Source: JAIQFL01 sp035295745
GTDB lineage: Bacteria; Acidobacteriota; Terriglobia; Bryobacterales; Bryobacteraceae
Length of the DNA stretch: 64,000 nt
Reading direction: 5' to 3'
Assembly: GCA_035295745.1 (NCBI GenBank)
Contig: DATGIL010000052.1
Coordinates: 62,001-126,000, forward strand
The stretch's first letter is position 1. Every line of letters starts with the position of its first letter. The notes beneath the pieces are model-generated. The model was not told the origin of the DNA and did no database searches. It worked only from the letters and a program-made list of their open reading frames with translations. The position numbers and the translations under genes are program-made. Below are positions 52,594 to 60,900 of the stretch, in pieces.

Positions 52594-53154
52594 ATGAAGC
52601 TGCTTTTGGGCGTACTGGTGCTCGGCGCCTGTGCTCTGCACTGTATGGCGCAGACCAAGGCATTGCGAATTGTGTTTCGTCCGGACTCCGATCAGTTTGC
52701 TGACGCCGCCCGCGAATACCAGACCATTTGGGCAAGTGAGGGCGACAGAATCACGGCGGCCATGGAAGCGGCGTCAGGCCTGAAATTCGAGGATCGGGAA
52801 GTTGAGGCGATCGTGCGCGAAGTCTCCAGCAGTTCGGGATACAAAGAAAAACCCATGCTGCTTCGCGCCAGCTATCCGCTCGACACCAAGAAGGCGACGT
52901 TAATCCACGAACTCGGACACCGGCTGGAAGCGGATCTCTTTCATCAGGGCGAGGACGACCATAAGTATCTCTTCCTATGGATCTATGACGTGTGGGTCAA
53001 ACTGTACGGCCGTGAGTTTGCGGATGCGCAGGTTGCGGTAGAGCGCGAGCGCGGCCGAATGTACCCGGCTGCATGGGATTTCGCCTTATCGTTTTCGCCG
53101 GAACAGCGGAGCGCGAAGTGGAAGGAGACCGTCGCCGAGCGAATGCAGCGATGA
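52594..53154 (+). CDS. secreted protein with zincin HELGH motif
   Basis: 186 residues with a signal peptide (KLLLGVLVLGACALHCMAQ). TLIHELGHRLEADLF (about 109-123) carries HExxH with the extra His at the right spacing to suggest a metzincin/gluzincin-like zinc site, though the third ligand is not obvious. The body is charged and helical. The stop overlaps the next ATG (ATGA), so it is coupled to a nucleotidyltransferase-like gene, an odd pairing. Confidence 0.7.
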   Translation: MKLLLGVLVLGACALHCMAQTKALRIVFRPDSDQFADAAREYQTIWASEGDRITAAMEAASGLKFEDREVEAIVREVSSSSGYKEKPMLLRASYPLDTKKATLIHELGHRLEADLFHQGEDDHKYLFLWIYDVWVKLYGREFADAQVAVERERGRMYPAAWDFALSFSPEQRSAKWKETVAERMQR

Positions 53155-54188
53155 CCGTCAAGCAGGGCAGGGAGGCGGCCCGGCAGTGGATGGTGGAGGA
53201 AGCCGGCTGCATATTCGGATTCTGCGGAGCGTATACGGCGGGCTCGACGAACTGGCTGCCGGACGAAGCCGGCCTGCCTGCGGGATCCGATCTCGATATC
53301 ATGGTGGTTCTCGACGGCCGGCCGGCTGGCGGGCGTTGTAAGTTCCTCTATCGCGACACACTTCTCGAAGTCTCTTACTTGCAGAAGGATCAATTTCAGT
53401 CACCTGACCAGATTCTGAGTGACTACCACATAGCCCCGAGTTTTCGAACGGCAAAGATCATGCTCGATCCGCAGGGCCATCTGCGTCCGCTCCTGTCGTC
53501 GGTTTCTCGGGACTATGCCAAACCGCGGTGGGTCCGACAGCGCTGCACCCACGCGGAGGCCAAGATCCTCGAAAATCTAAGGTCGATTGATGAGCATGCC
53601 TCGGGTCATGATCACGTGATTGCGTGCCTTTTCGCGGCAGGCATCACAACCCATGTCCTGCTGGTAGCTGGCCTGAGGAACCCCACGATCCGCGCCCGGT
53701 ATGTCGCGGTTCGGGAGCTATTAGCTGACTATGGCCACTTTGGATTCCACGAGGAGTTATTGGAGTTGCTCGGGTCTGCTCGAATCAGCCAGGAACGGGT
53801 TCGTCACCACCTTGCCAATGTCGCCGAGATCTTCGACGTAGCCAAGGAGGCAATCCGGACGCCGTTTCCCTTCGCATCAGATATCAGCGATTGCGCTCGT
53901 CCAAATGTGATCGATGCTAGCCTGGAACTGATCCGGCGCGGTTACCATCGGGAGATGATGTTCTGGATCGGCGTCACGCATTACAGGTGCCGGCAAGTCC
54001 TCTGGCGCGACGCGCCCGGAATTTGGACCGGGCGTTTCCAGGACAGCTATGAAGAACTGGTCGGCGACCTGGGCCTGTCCACCTTCACGGAAGTCCGGCG
54101 ACGCGGTGCCGGGATCGAGGGAATCCTGCCCCGAGTGTGCGATATGGCGGAACGCATGATCGCAGCCAACCACGAAATCCAGGATTGA
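53151..54188 (+). CDS. nucleotidyltransferase-fold protein
   Basis: 345 residues from the ATG at 53151; the frame upstream overlaps the zincin gene and is rejected. The pol-beta-type core is visible: YTAGSTNWLP then AGSDLDIMVVLDG (GS...DxD) with YRDTLLEVSYL supplying the third acidic residue. The C-terminal ~200 residues are helical. This resembles minimal or aminoglycoside-type nucleotidyltransferases, but substrate and partner are unknown. Confidence 0.75.
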   Translation: MTVKQGREAARQWMVEEAGCIFGFCGAYTAGSTNWLPDEAGLPAGSDLDIMVVLDGRPAGGRCKFLYRDTLLEVSYLQKDQFQSPDQILSDYHIAPSFRTAKIMLDPQGHLRPLLSSVSRDYAKPRWVRQRCTHAEAKILENLRSIDEHASGHDHVIACLFAAGITTHVLLVAGLRNPTIRARYVAVRELLADYGHFGFHEELLELLGSARISQERVRHHLANVAEIFDVAKEAIRTPFPFASDISDCARPNVIDASLELIRRGYHREMMFWIGVTHYRCRQVLWRDAPGIWTGRFQDSYEELVGDLGLSTFTEVRRRGAGIEGILPRVCDMAERMIAANHEIQD

Positions 54189-54706
54189 TGCAGAAGAGGA
54201 GCAGGCGAGCCATGATCTTGCAAGCGCATCACCTTCGAATCTACGCGGACTACTATCAGTTCTACCTGTTCAACCCGAACCTGCCCGGAAATACCGCCGA
54301 CCCCGGCTTTTGGAACAAAGAGGCATTCGCCAGGAGGTTTGGCTACATACCCGGCACAATCGGGATTGGCACCGCCTCGTACGACTTCGTCAAAGCAATT
54401 CTGGAGGTTCACGATGGTGTGCCCGACCTCTCATTAAACGACTGGGACCACGTCATCGAGTGCGATCTCGACGCCCCAGACGGGCGAATCGGCATCGCGG
54501 GATGTCTCGCAATTCCCGCAGACGAGCACATTTTCGATGTGACACCGGGGAATTATCGAGTTCGTTGCTGCTACGCAGATTTGGATAAGTCGAGTGACGA
54601 TATGGCAGAGGGGGAGGAGGCGGGCGACTGGTATCTGGTGCAGTGCTGGCTTCAGAAGGACTCACCGCCGGTTGTGCGCAAATGGCGTCCACAAGAAGGG
54701 GCCTGA
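54188..54706 (+). CDS. hypothetical protein
   Basis: 172 residues from the ATG at 54188, which overlaps the previous stop (TGATG); a second ATG lies at 54212. The sequence is mixed beta with many aromatic residues (HHLRIYADYYQFYLFNP, GTIGIGTASYDFVKAIL, AGDWYLVQCWLQKD). I recognise no family with confidence. Coupling to the nucleotidyltransferase gene suggests a shared role. Confidence 0.7.
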   Translation: MQKRSRRAMILQAHHLRIYADYYQFYLFNPNLPGNTADPGFWNKEAFARRFGYIPGTIGIGTASYDFVKAILEVHDGVPDLSLNDWDHVIECDLDAPDGRIGIAGCLAIPADEHIFDVTPGNYRVRCCYADLDKSSDDMAEGEEAGDWYLVQCWLQKDSPPVVRKWRPQEGA

Positions 54707-54876
54707 AGGAGTGCGAGTTTCCGGTGAGCCTGCTCACGGGGCTGAACCCGCTGTTGACACAAAGGGGGGGGCTTGAGGGGTTCACGAAGCAGAGGCAACG
54801 ATGCTCTGTGACGCAATGTACGCATCGGGTTTGGTGGTTAAGGCTATTCAGACCCATACTGATCCCAGAGGGGACG

Positions 54877-55327
54877 ATGAAGCCCTGGATTTCAGCAATT
54901 TTCCTGCTCGCTTCCGCGGCGCTTCTGTTCGCCGCAGATGGCGACCGAACGGTGAATGGAAGGGCAGAGTGGTCCTGCTCGATTTCTGGGCGTCTTGGTG
55001 CGGGTACGGCATTGACGGCTTCAAGACCATCAAGCAAATGCATGAAGAGTTTGCGCCCACTCTACAGGTGATCTCGATCAACACCGACGAACCGTCTGCC
55101 GTCGCGGCGGCCAGGAGAGTTGTTGCCTCGCACGACATGCCGTGGCTGAAGGTGATGTCGGGCAAGGACTGGATGACCCTTTGTGGATGATGTTCCAGGG
55201 GCTGGACCACTCGATGCCGCGATATGTCATCATCGATCGCGATGGGATCGTGCGATACAGCGGATCAGGCGGCGAGAACCTGATGGAATTGCGGGACGCG
55301 GTACAGAAGTACACGGGCAAGCCGTAG
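54877..55327 (+). pseudogene. degenerate thioredoxin/TlpA-like gene (frameshifted)
   Basis: An ATG at 54877 with GAGGGG upstream starts a signal peptide (WISAIFLLASAALLFAA). The thioredoxin part then continues in a different frame (GRVVLLDFWASWCGYGIDGF), and the C-terminal half (MPRYVIIDRDGIVRYSGSGG ending at 55327) in a third. The active site reads WCGYGI, so the second Cys is lost, and the usual residues between signal peptide and fold are missing. Two frameshifts plus the active-site change make this a decayed gene. Confidence 0.8.
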
Positions 55328-55545
55328 CGACTGTCGGTTCTGTTTCGACGCCTCACAGCGGGCACGTACCTCCTCTATTGTGAGCGCCTGGCTTCTGCTA
55401 CGCATTGCCACTCCTCCTCCGGGTATAACCGGCCGAAGAACGACGTTACCAACGACGCCGGGCAGATTTCATGCAGCCCTTGCGGAAAGCTCACGGAACA
55501 GCTTCTGGAAATGCTCGGAAAACTGGGTAGCACTGAAACGGTGGC

Positions 55546-57651
55546 CTAAACCGCCACTGCCGCCTGTTCGCGCCGACTCAGATAGGCCGTGCCGGCAAAG
55601 TAGATTCCCACCGCCGCGTTGGCGTACATCCAGAATAGAATTCGATCCTGCGGCAATACCTGAAACGGAGCGTGCCCGGAACTGGCATCGAGCAACAGGT
55701 GAATCACGATTCCCACTGTGAACGCGCAGGCCCTCCAGAATCCTGTGCGATCGACCTGCGCTGACGTAAAGTAGAGCACTGACAGGATCACGCTGTGCCC
55801 CAGCAGATTCCACCACGACCCGAAGCCTACGATGTGCTCCAACACGATCGGGAAGAACAGGCCCACCGCCAGAGCGATGGCGATCTGATGCACAAAGAAC
55901 ATCGGGTCCGATTTGCGCTGCATGTTTTTGGCCGCGAAAAACAACACGGCCCCGGCCGCGAGCAGCAGCCAAAGCTGATTCGAACTGGTCTTGTTCGACC
56001 GTTGCGCGATCTTAGTCGCCTCCGCCGCATCGAGAATCCCCGCGCCATAGTGATCGGCCGGTGCATATTTCTTTGCCGACTTCCGTAATTGCGCGCGAAT
56101 CTCTTTTGGATCCGTCATGCCCATGGAGACCAGTAGCGCGGCGACACCCGTCACGTGCGGCGTCGCCATCGACGTACCCACCAGCGGGAAAAAGCTATCC
56201 ACGCGCGGACCGGAAGGTCCGAACCAGCCCTGTCGCTGCATGATGGTGTTCTGCCAGACCTGGCCGTTGAGTCCCATTTTGGGCTCGCCGCCCGGCCCCG
56301 CAATGTCCACTTCCTTCCCCCAGGTCGAATACGAAGCAAACATCCCGCCTGGCCCGACTGCCGACACGGCGATGCACTCTTTGAACTTCCCCGGATACCC
56401 GACACCTTCGCGGCCTTCATTTCCCGCCGCGCAGATCAGCGTGACCTTCTTGTTGTAGGCATACTGCATGGCCTTCTCCATCACCTGGCTGGGCGCGGAT
56501 CCGCCCAGGCTCATGTTGGCGACATTGGCATTGTGATCGGCGGCATAATGCAGGGCGTCTGCCACGTCGCTCATGTTCAGGCGCCCCTTGGCATCGGCCA
56601 CTCGCAGGGGCATGATCTGTGCCTCCGGCGCAATTCCCGCGCCCAAGAGGCCATTGTCCGTTGATTCGGCGATGGTGCCCATGACGTGAGTGCCGTGACC
56701 GTTGTCGTCTGGAGCCGCATCACGCTTATCGGCAAAGTCGTAGCCCTTCACGAAACTGGTCTGGTTGAAGTCCTGCGCCTGCACCCATCCGTTTTGGGTC
56801 ATACCTCCCGCACCCGAGTCGATGATCGCCACAATGGCGCCTTTGCCTTTACTCTTGGCCCACGCTTCTTCCATGCCGATCATCTTCAGGTGCCACTGAC
56901 GCCGGTATTCCGGATCGTTAGGCACGAAAGCGCCGGACGCACTGGGTTGCGTAGGTGCCTGCTTTGGCGTTTGTCCCGGGAACTGGAAAAGATGGTAGAC
57001 ATACTGTGGCTCGGCCGCCTCCACCAGTGGATTGCCTACGAGCGCGGCGAGGATGCGCGCCCGATCCATGGGATTGACCGTGGCCACCATCAGCTTCGCC
57101 GCCTTGGCGTGTTCGCTGTTGTATCGAAGTTCGATTCCCACGGACCGCCCGAGATCCACAATCTGCGAGTCGGTCGTGTTCTCCTTGAGTTGCACCACGA
57201 TCTGGTCCGGCACCGTCTCGGCGCTCGCGGCCACGGATGGGGGTTCGGGCGGGGGAGCGGCCTTTTCGTCGGATCCGGTAATCAGCACACCTCCCGCGAC
57301 CGTGAGGAGCGCAATGGCGGCCCAATTGGCCCATCGCGGCATCTGGGGCATCGCGCGTTGCCGGACAGGCGGCGCTTCGGTCTGCAGTTCCAATCGCTTT
57401 GGTTCAGGCCGCAACTCCATGCGACGAAGCGGCTCAGGGGCGAGTTGCCTGGGCGGCACCGGCGGAGGCGGGGGTGCAGGCGCTGGTGGCGGCGGAGGTG
57501 GGGGCGGAGGTGGTGGCGCTTCGCGCTCGGGTCGCGGGCCAAGCCGTTGAATACGCGGCTCCGGTCTCTGGATCGCTGGCTGTCGCTCCGGGAATCGTTC
57601 CGGCATTCGCTCCGGCTGCCGCTCCGGAAACTTATCTCTTTCGGGATCCAT
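55546..57651 (-). CDS. membrane-anchored subtilisin-like serine protease (S8)
   Basis: 701 residues. A proline- and Arg-rich cytoplasmic N-terminus (1-105) precedes a TM helix (about 108-124, AAIALLTVAGGVLITG), an I9-type propeptide region (DQIVVQLKENTT...), then the S8 triad: Asp in VAIIDSGAGG, His in DNGHGTHVMG, Asn in CAAGNEG and Ser in VGTSMATPHVTGVAALL. The C-terminal ~130 residues hold four more TM helices. The long proline runs at ~50-70 may interact with partners. Same-strand context with a giant toxin-like protein suggests a processing role. Confidence 0.92.
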   Translation of the reverse strand: MDPERDKFPERQPERMPERFPERQPAIQRPEPRIQRLGPRPEREAPPPPPPPPPPPAPAPPPPPVPPRQLAPEPLRRMELRPEPKRLELQTEAPPVRQRAMPQMPRWANWAAIALLTVAGGVLITGSDEKAAPPPEPPSVAASAETVPDQIVVQLKENTTDSQIVDLGRSVGIELRYNSEHAKAAKLMVATVNPMDRARILAALVGNPLVEAAEPQYVYHLFQFPGQTPKQAPTQPSASGAFVPNDPEYRRQWHLKMIGMEEAWAKSKGKGAIVAIIDSGAGGMTQNGWVQAQDFNQTSFVKGYDFADKRDAAPDDNGHGTHVMGTIAESTDNGLLGAGIAPEAQIMPLRVADAKGRLNMSDVADALHYAADHNANVANMSLGGSAPSQVMEKAMQYAYNKKVTLICAAGNEGREGVGYPGKFKECIAVSAVGPGGMFASYSTWGKEVDIAGPGGEPKMGLNGQVWQNTIMQRQGWFGPSGPRVDSFFPLVGTSMATPHVTGVAALLVSMGMTDPKEIRAQLRKSAKKYAPADHYGAGILDAAEATKIAQRSNKTSSNQLWLLLAAGAVLFFAAKNMQRKSDPMFFVHQIAIALAVGLFFPIVLEHIVGFGSWWNLLGHSVILSVLYFTSAQVDRTGFWRACAFTVGIVIHLLLDASSGHAPFQVLPQDRILFWMYANAAVGIYFAGTAYLSRREQAAVAV

Positions 57652-57955
57652 CGTCTCTCAACTCCGGGTGCTGTTCCAGGATGTATTGATAGCGGTCCTT
57701 AACCGCGCCGGTCCGCTCGTCGAAAAGAGGAGTGCTTCCTGTGTACATGGTGCCCTGCGGATCGCCGTACTCGTTCAGGCCGTTTCGGGTGATCCACTCG
57801 TCGACACGCCGCCGCAGTTGGTCATCCACGGAAGACTCCCGTCGTGCGGCCGAGGGCTCTCGCACTGGCGTTGGCGCGGGCGGCGGGAACGGCATCACCA
57901 GCGCAATGGCGGCGGCGAGCACCACAATCAATCCGGGTAACATTCGAAATCGCAT
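57632..57955 (-). CDS. small single-TM protein
   Basis: 107 residues with an N-terminal hydrophobic segment (PGLIVVLAAAIALVMPF) and a soluble C-terminus (VDDQLRRRVDEWITRNGLNE...). It overlaps the subtilase start by 20 nt and is 30 nt downstream of the giant gene, so it belongs to that operon. No domain recognised. A chaperone, adaptor or immunity role is conceivable but unproven. Confidence 0.7.
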   Translation of the reverse strand: MRFRMLPGLIVVLAAAIALVMPFPPPAPTPVREPSAARRESSVDDQLRRRVDEWITRNGLNEYGDPQGTMYTGSTPLFDERTGAVKDRYQYILEQHPELRDDGSRKR

Positions 57956-57985
57956 GAATTCGGTTCTCGCAGATAGTCATACCAA

Positions 57986-60900
57986 TCACTTCGAACGCCC
58001 TGCCGGCGGCGGACTGGGCGGGCTGGATGGCGGAGGCGTGTTGCCCGCCGGCGGGGGCCCAGAGTGAGAGGGGGCCGGCGTGCCGGCTGGTGGGGGGCCG
58101 GCGGAGCGTCCGCCAGCAGGATCGGGAGCCGTGGGTGGTGGCCCGGAAGTGCGCGACGGGACGTGGTCCGGCGTGGAGGGCGGCGGTCCAGCGGAACGAG
58201 AAGTGCCCGGTGCAGCGGTGTTCGGCGGAGGTCCAGTGTGCGAGGATGCGGGTGCCGTTGGTGGTGGCTCTTTGGTCCTGTCGGTGGCAGGCGATGCGTT
58301 CGGCTGCGGAGCTTTGTTGGGATTGGCGGGGGATTTGGAGTCTCCGGACTTCATCGTGTCGGGCTGAGTTTCGCGCAGGCCCGGTGACTTGCTCGCGTCT
58401 GTAGCAGATTTGGAGTTATTCGAGTCGGCAGACTTCGTTGGGTCGGACTGGGCATCGTGCTGGGCGGGTGACTTGGCCCCATCGGCGGGCGGTTTGGAGT
58501 CTTTGGAGTCGGCAGCGGGCGCTTGGTTCGTTCCGGCAGGCGGCTTGGAGTCCTTGGAGTCTGGGGATTTCGCTGTGTCGGAGTGAGCGTCGTGCTGGGC
58601 GGGTGACTTGGCCGCATCGGCGGTCGGTTTGGAGTCTTTGGAGTCGGCAGCGGGCGCTTGGTTCGTTCCGGCAGGCGCCTTGGAGTGCTTGGAGTCTGGG
58701 GACTTCGTTGCGTCGGAGTGGGCGTCGTGCTGGGCGGGTGCCTTGGCCGTGTCGGCCTGCGGTTTGGATTCTTTGGAGTCGGCGGACTTCGATTCCGGAT
58801 CGGGCGCTTTGTTCGTGCTGGCAGGCGGCTTGGAGTCCTTGGAGTCCGGGGACTTCGTTGCGTCGGAGTGAACGTCGTGCTGGGCGGGTGACTTGGCCGA
58901 GTCAGCGGTCGGTTTGGTGTCTTTGGAGTCGGCGGACTTCGATTCCGGATCGGGCGGTTTGTTCGTGCTGGCAGGCACCTTGGAGTCCCTGGAGTCTGGG
59001 GATTTCGTTGCGTCGGAGTGAACGTCGTGCTGGGCGGGTGACTTGGCCGAGTCGGCGGTCGGTTTGGCGTCTTTGGAGTCGGCAGACTTCGATTCCTGAT
59101 CGGGCGGTCTGTTCGTGCTGGTAGACGCCTTGGGGTCCTTAGAGTCTGGGGATTTCGTTGCGTCGGAGTGAGCGTCGTGCTGGGCGGGCGGTTTGGCGTC
59201 TTTGGAGTCCGACTTCGATTCCTGATCGGGCGGTTTGTTCGTGGCCGCAGGCGCCTTGGGGTCCTTCGAGTCTGTGGATTTCGTTGCGTCGGAGTGGGTG
59301 TCGTGCTGGGCGCGCGGTTTGGCGTCTTTGGAGTCGGCAGACTTCGCTTCCGGATCGGGTGGTCTGTTCGTGCCGGCAGGCGGCTTGGAGTCCTTAGAGT
59401 CTGGGGATTTCGTTGCGTCGGAGTGAGCGTCGTGCTGAGCGGGAGTCTTGCTCGCTTCGGCAGTCGGTTTGGCGTCTTTGGAGTCGGCCGACTTCGTTTC
59501 GTGATCGGGCGGTCTGTTCGTTCCTGCAGGCGCCTTGGAGTCCTTCGAGTCTGGGGACTTCGTTGCGTCGGAGTGAGCGTCATGCTGGGCGGGTGACTTG
59601 GCCGGATCAGCGGGCGGTTTGGAGTCTTTGGAGTCGGCCGGCTTCGTTTCCTGATCGGGCGGTTTGTTCGTGCCCGCAGTCGCCTTGGAGTCCTTAGAGT
59701 CTGCCGTCTTCGTTGCGTCGGAGGGATCGTCGTGCTGAGCGGGAGTCTTGCTCGCTTCGGCAGGAGCTTTAGCGTCCCCAGAGTCAGCGCGCTTCGTCTC
59801 TTGAGAATGCGGGTTGTCTTGGGCCTGCCCTTTGGGATCTTTGGACTCGGCAGACTTCGTATCATGATCAGACGCCTTGGTCGCATCAGCAGGCGATTTG
59901 GAGTCTTTGGAGTCGGCGGACTTCGCCTCCTGGGAGGGTGCCTTTTTCGCGTCGGAGTCCTTTTCCCCTTGCGATTTTTCGCTATCAGCGGACGTGGAAC
60001 CTTTGGACTCACCACTCCTTGCGTCCTTCGAATTCGTCGACTTGCCGTCCGCCTGCTGCCCGTCCTTCTTCTCCTGAGACTGTTCCTTCTTCTCTTCCGC
60101 CTTCCTTTCGTCCTCCTGCTTCTCGCGCGCTTTCTTCTCCTCCTCCGCTTTCGTCTCCTGCTTCTTCGAGGCCTCCTGCGTATCGCGATCGAACTTTTCC
60201 CTCATCTTCGTTTCGTGCGCGTCGCGCTCCGCCTTGAGCTTCGCCTCCCGTTGCTGCCGATTGTCCTCGTCTTGCTGATTCCTTGCCACGAACTGAGCGG
60301 CATCATGCCGTTTCCGATAATCGGCGTCTGCCAGCCGCCCTGCGTTGGGGCCCGAGAAGCCACCGTCGGGCGATTTCTGCTGGGTCTCCGGATCCCGCCC
60401 TTTCTCCACGTTGCGCGCTGCAAGGTGCGGATCGTGCCCTTGTGCAACCGCCTTGGCCGCCAGTTTGTCGGCTTCCTGCACGGCGTCCAACTTCGGCGCC
60501 AGCCCGCCCACGCGATCCTTACCCGTCATCAATCCTGGACTCGGCGGCTGCGTCTCCGCCATGCTCTGCACCTGGCTGGTATGTCCCGCTGAACTTCCCT
60601 TGCCGGTCGGAGGATGACCTTCGATTTCGGTGCCGAGTGCCTTCGCGTGATCGAAGCCCCGCCGGCCTGGAAATCGCTGGCTGTACAAATCGCGAATTTC
60701 CTGTTCACCGTTCAGCTCAAACCGCTGTCCCTGCGGACCAAACGCGATGATTCTCTGTTCCGAATGATCCCGGTATTGCAATTCGCCGCCGTGCCGCACC
60801 ATCGGCGCGCCGACCCGGTCGTTGACGTAGTTGCCGACCTCCGGTAATTTCGGAGTCTGAATGTGGCGCTCGCCATGTAGTTCCGTCACCAGCCCGAGAT

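Noticed and set aside
55469..55972. 167-codon minus-strand frame beside the subtilase
   Set aside because: Mostly in the wrong frame of the subtilase C-terminus; its last ~22 residues look protein-like but are too short to support a gene.
58351..60015. 554-codon Arg/Pro/Thr-rich frame and several plus-strand frames
   Set aside because: Alternate frames of the repeat tail of the giant gene; the repeat keeps every frame open.
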